The translations under genes and the position numbers were made by a program. Positions 4,558 to 5,214 of a stretch of DNA of 5,214 nucleotides are shown here, one piece after another. Below the pieces are notes generated by a model, which was not told where the DNA came from, did no database searches, and was given only the letters and a program-made list of their open reading frames with translations. Location: NCBI GenBank assembly GCA_003265975.1, contig QFBU01000085.1, forward strand, positions 1 through 5,214, given 5' to 3'. Source of the DNA: Candidatus Marinamargulisbacteria bacterium SCGC AAA071-K20. GTDB lineage: Bacteria > Margulisbacteria > Marinamargulisbacteria > GCA-2716485 > AAA071-K20. Within the stretch, counting starts at the first letter, position 1. Every line of letters begins with the position of its first letter.

Positions 4558-5214
4558 TTAGCTCGACTTTGATGCTAGCTTTTTCAGCATCCCTTCAAAT
4601 AAAAAATTATGAAATGGAGATATCACCCACCAATATACTCTACCCAATACTCCGAGAGGACGAAATGTTGCATGTTGATGCAGCATATTATCTTTAATAA
4701 AAAATTCTAACCATGCTTCACCTGGAAGTTTCATTTCTGCATATAACAATAATCGACCTTCATCTTTATCTGCATATAAGACACGCCAGAAGTCTAATGT
4801 GTCACCAGCTTTGATGTCGATTAAACTTCTTCTACCAATACTGTCATTTTGGCTAATCACGACCGTTTTACGATAATCTTTAAAACAACCATACTGTGGG
4901 ATCTGAATATAGCTAGACAAACCTTTTTTGAGTAAATTTGAATTTAAAGCATCTTTCCAACTAGAAACGACTTCGTTTTGATCAATTTTATCAAATGCTA
5001 TGTGAATGGACTTCTCGTAATGAATTAATTTAATCTGAAGATCCTCCGCCAAGCTATTTTGTTTACAGACTACTTCTACAGACATGCTATCCACTAAATT
5101 TTTTACAAGAGTATACGAAGTTGCAGTCACAAAATAAAGCCAATACGAAGATAAAAAAATGTTTATAAAAGGGAAATTGGGCAACGAATAATACACTTTA
5201 TCCTCTATGAATGT
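4558..5214 (-). CDS. SDR-like NAD(P)-binding protein, DUF2867 C-terminal part (partial)
   Basis: The frame enters from the right edge with no stop (TFIEDK precedes the GTG at 5196), so this is the C-terminal 218 residues of a longer protein and the GTG is not a true start. Numbering from that codon, YWLYFVTATSYTLVKNLVDS (18-37) and MSVEVVC (38-44) match the segment that joins the Rossmann domain to DUF2867 in YbjT-like proteins. The DUF2867 domain follows with its hallmark motifs DFWRV (135-139), AEMKLPGEAWLEF (153-165), ATFRPLGVLGRVYWW (176-190) and PFHNFLFEGM (194-203). Full-length members are usually about 480 residues, with an N-terminal nucleotide-binding domain related to nucleoside-diphosphate-sugar epimerases. 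Their substrate is generally unknown, so only a probable NAD(P)-dependent oxidoreductase or isomerase can be claimed. It ends 364 bases before the next gene and looks like ordinary chromosomal backbone next to an accessory stretch. Confidence 0.85.
   Translation of the reverse strand, partial: TFIEDKVYYSLPNFPFINIFLSSYWLYFVTATSYTLVKNLVDSMSVEVVCKQNSLAEDLQIKLIHYEKSIHIAFDKIDQNEVVSSWKDALNSNLLKKGLSSYIQIPQYGCFKDYRKTVVISQNDSIGRRSLIDIKAGDTLDFWRVLYADKDEGRLLLYAEMKLPGEAWLEFFIKDNMLHQHATFRPLGVLGRVYWWVISPFHNFLFEGMLKKLASKSS

Overview
The window is AT-rich bacterial DNA, and every gene I can support lies on the minus strand, so transcription runs from the right edge to the left. Three things suggest an intracellular or protozoan-associated gammaproteobacterium of the Legionella/Coxiella/Berkiella kind: a eukaryote-like RING/U-box plus ankyrin gene, an all-helical repeat protein with no obvious bacterial housekeeping role, and a near-consensus PmrA-type operator ahead of an unrecognised gene. 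This taxonomic placement is inference, because no marker gene is present.

Right edge (4558-5214): the C-terminal part of an SDR-like NAD(P)-binding protein with a clear DUF2867 domain. Its Rossmann part lies outside the window. It ends at a weak AT-rich hairpin plus T-run that may be a terminator.

4194-4557 is a gene-free regulatory stretch. Near its left end are a short GC-rich hairpin, a PmrA-box-like direct repeat (TTTAAT-N5-CTTAAA), a possible -10 and a strong GGGGG ribosome binding site, all pointing at the next gene.

1063-4193 holds two consecutive genes of unknown function separated by 62 bases. The first product (367 aa) is Gly/Ser/Thr-rich with a helical, acidic C-terminus. The second (654 aa) carries three tandem units of exactly 160 residues, each built from TPR-like helical hairpins, followed by a linker and a separate C-terminal domain. 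They may form one PmrA-controlled transcription unit encoding secreted proteins, although a TATAAT box between them could give the second its own promoter.

225-831 is a broken gene. A RING/U-box-like module (496-801, GTG start) and an ankyrin-repeat module (225-545) lie in different frames that overlap at 496-545, and removing one base joins them into one protein. It has no convincing ribosome binding site, and 832-1062 upstream holds only stop-broken peptide-like fragments, so the locus looks like a decaying effector-type gene.

The left edge (1-224) holds no gene I can support.
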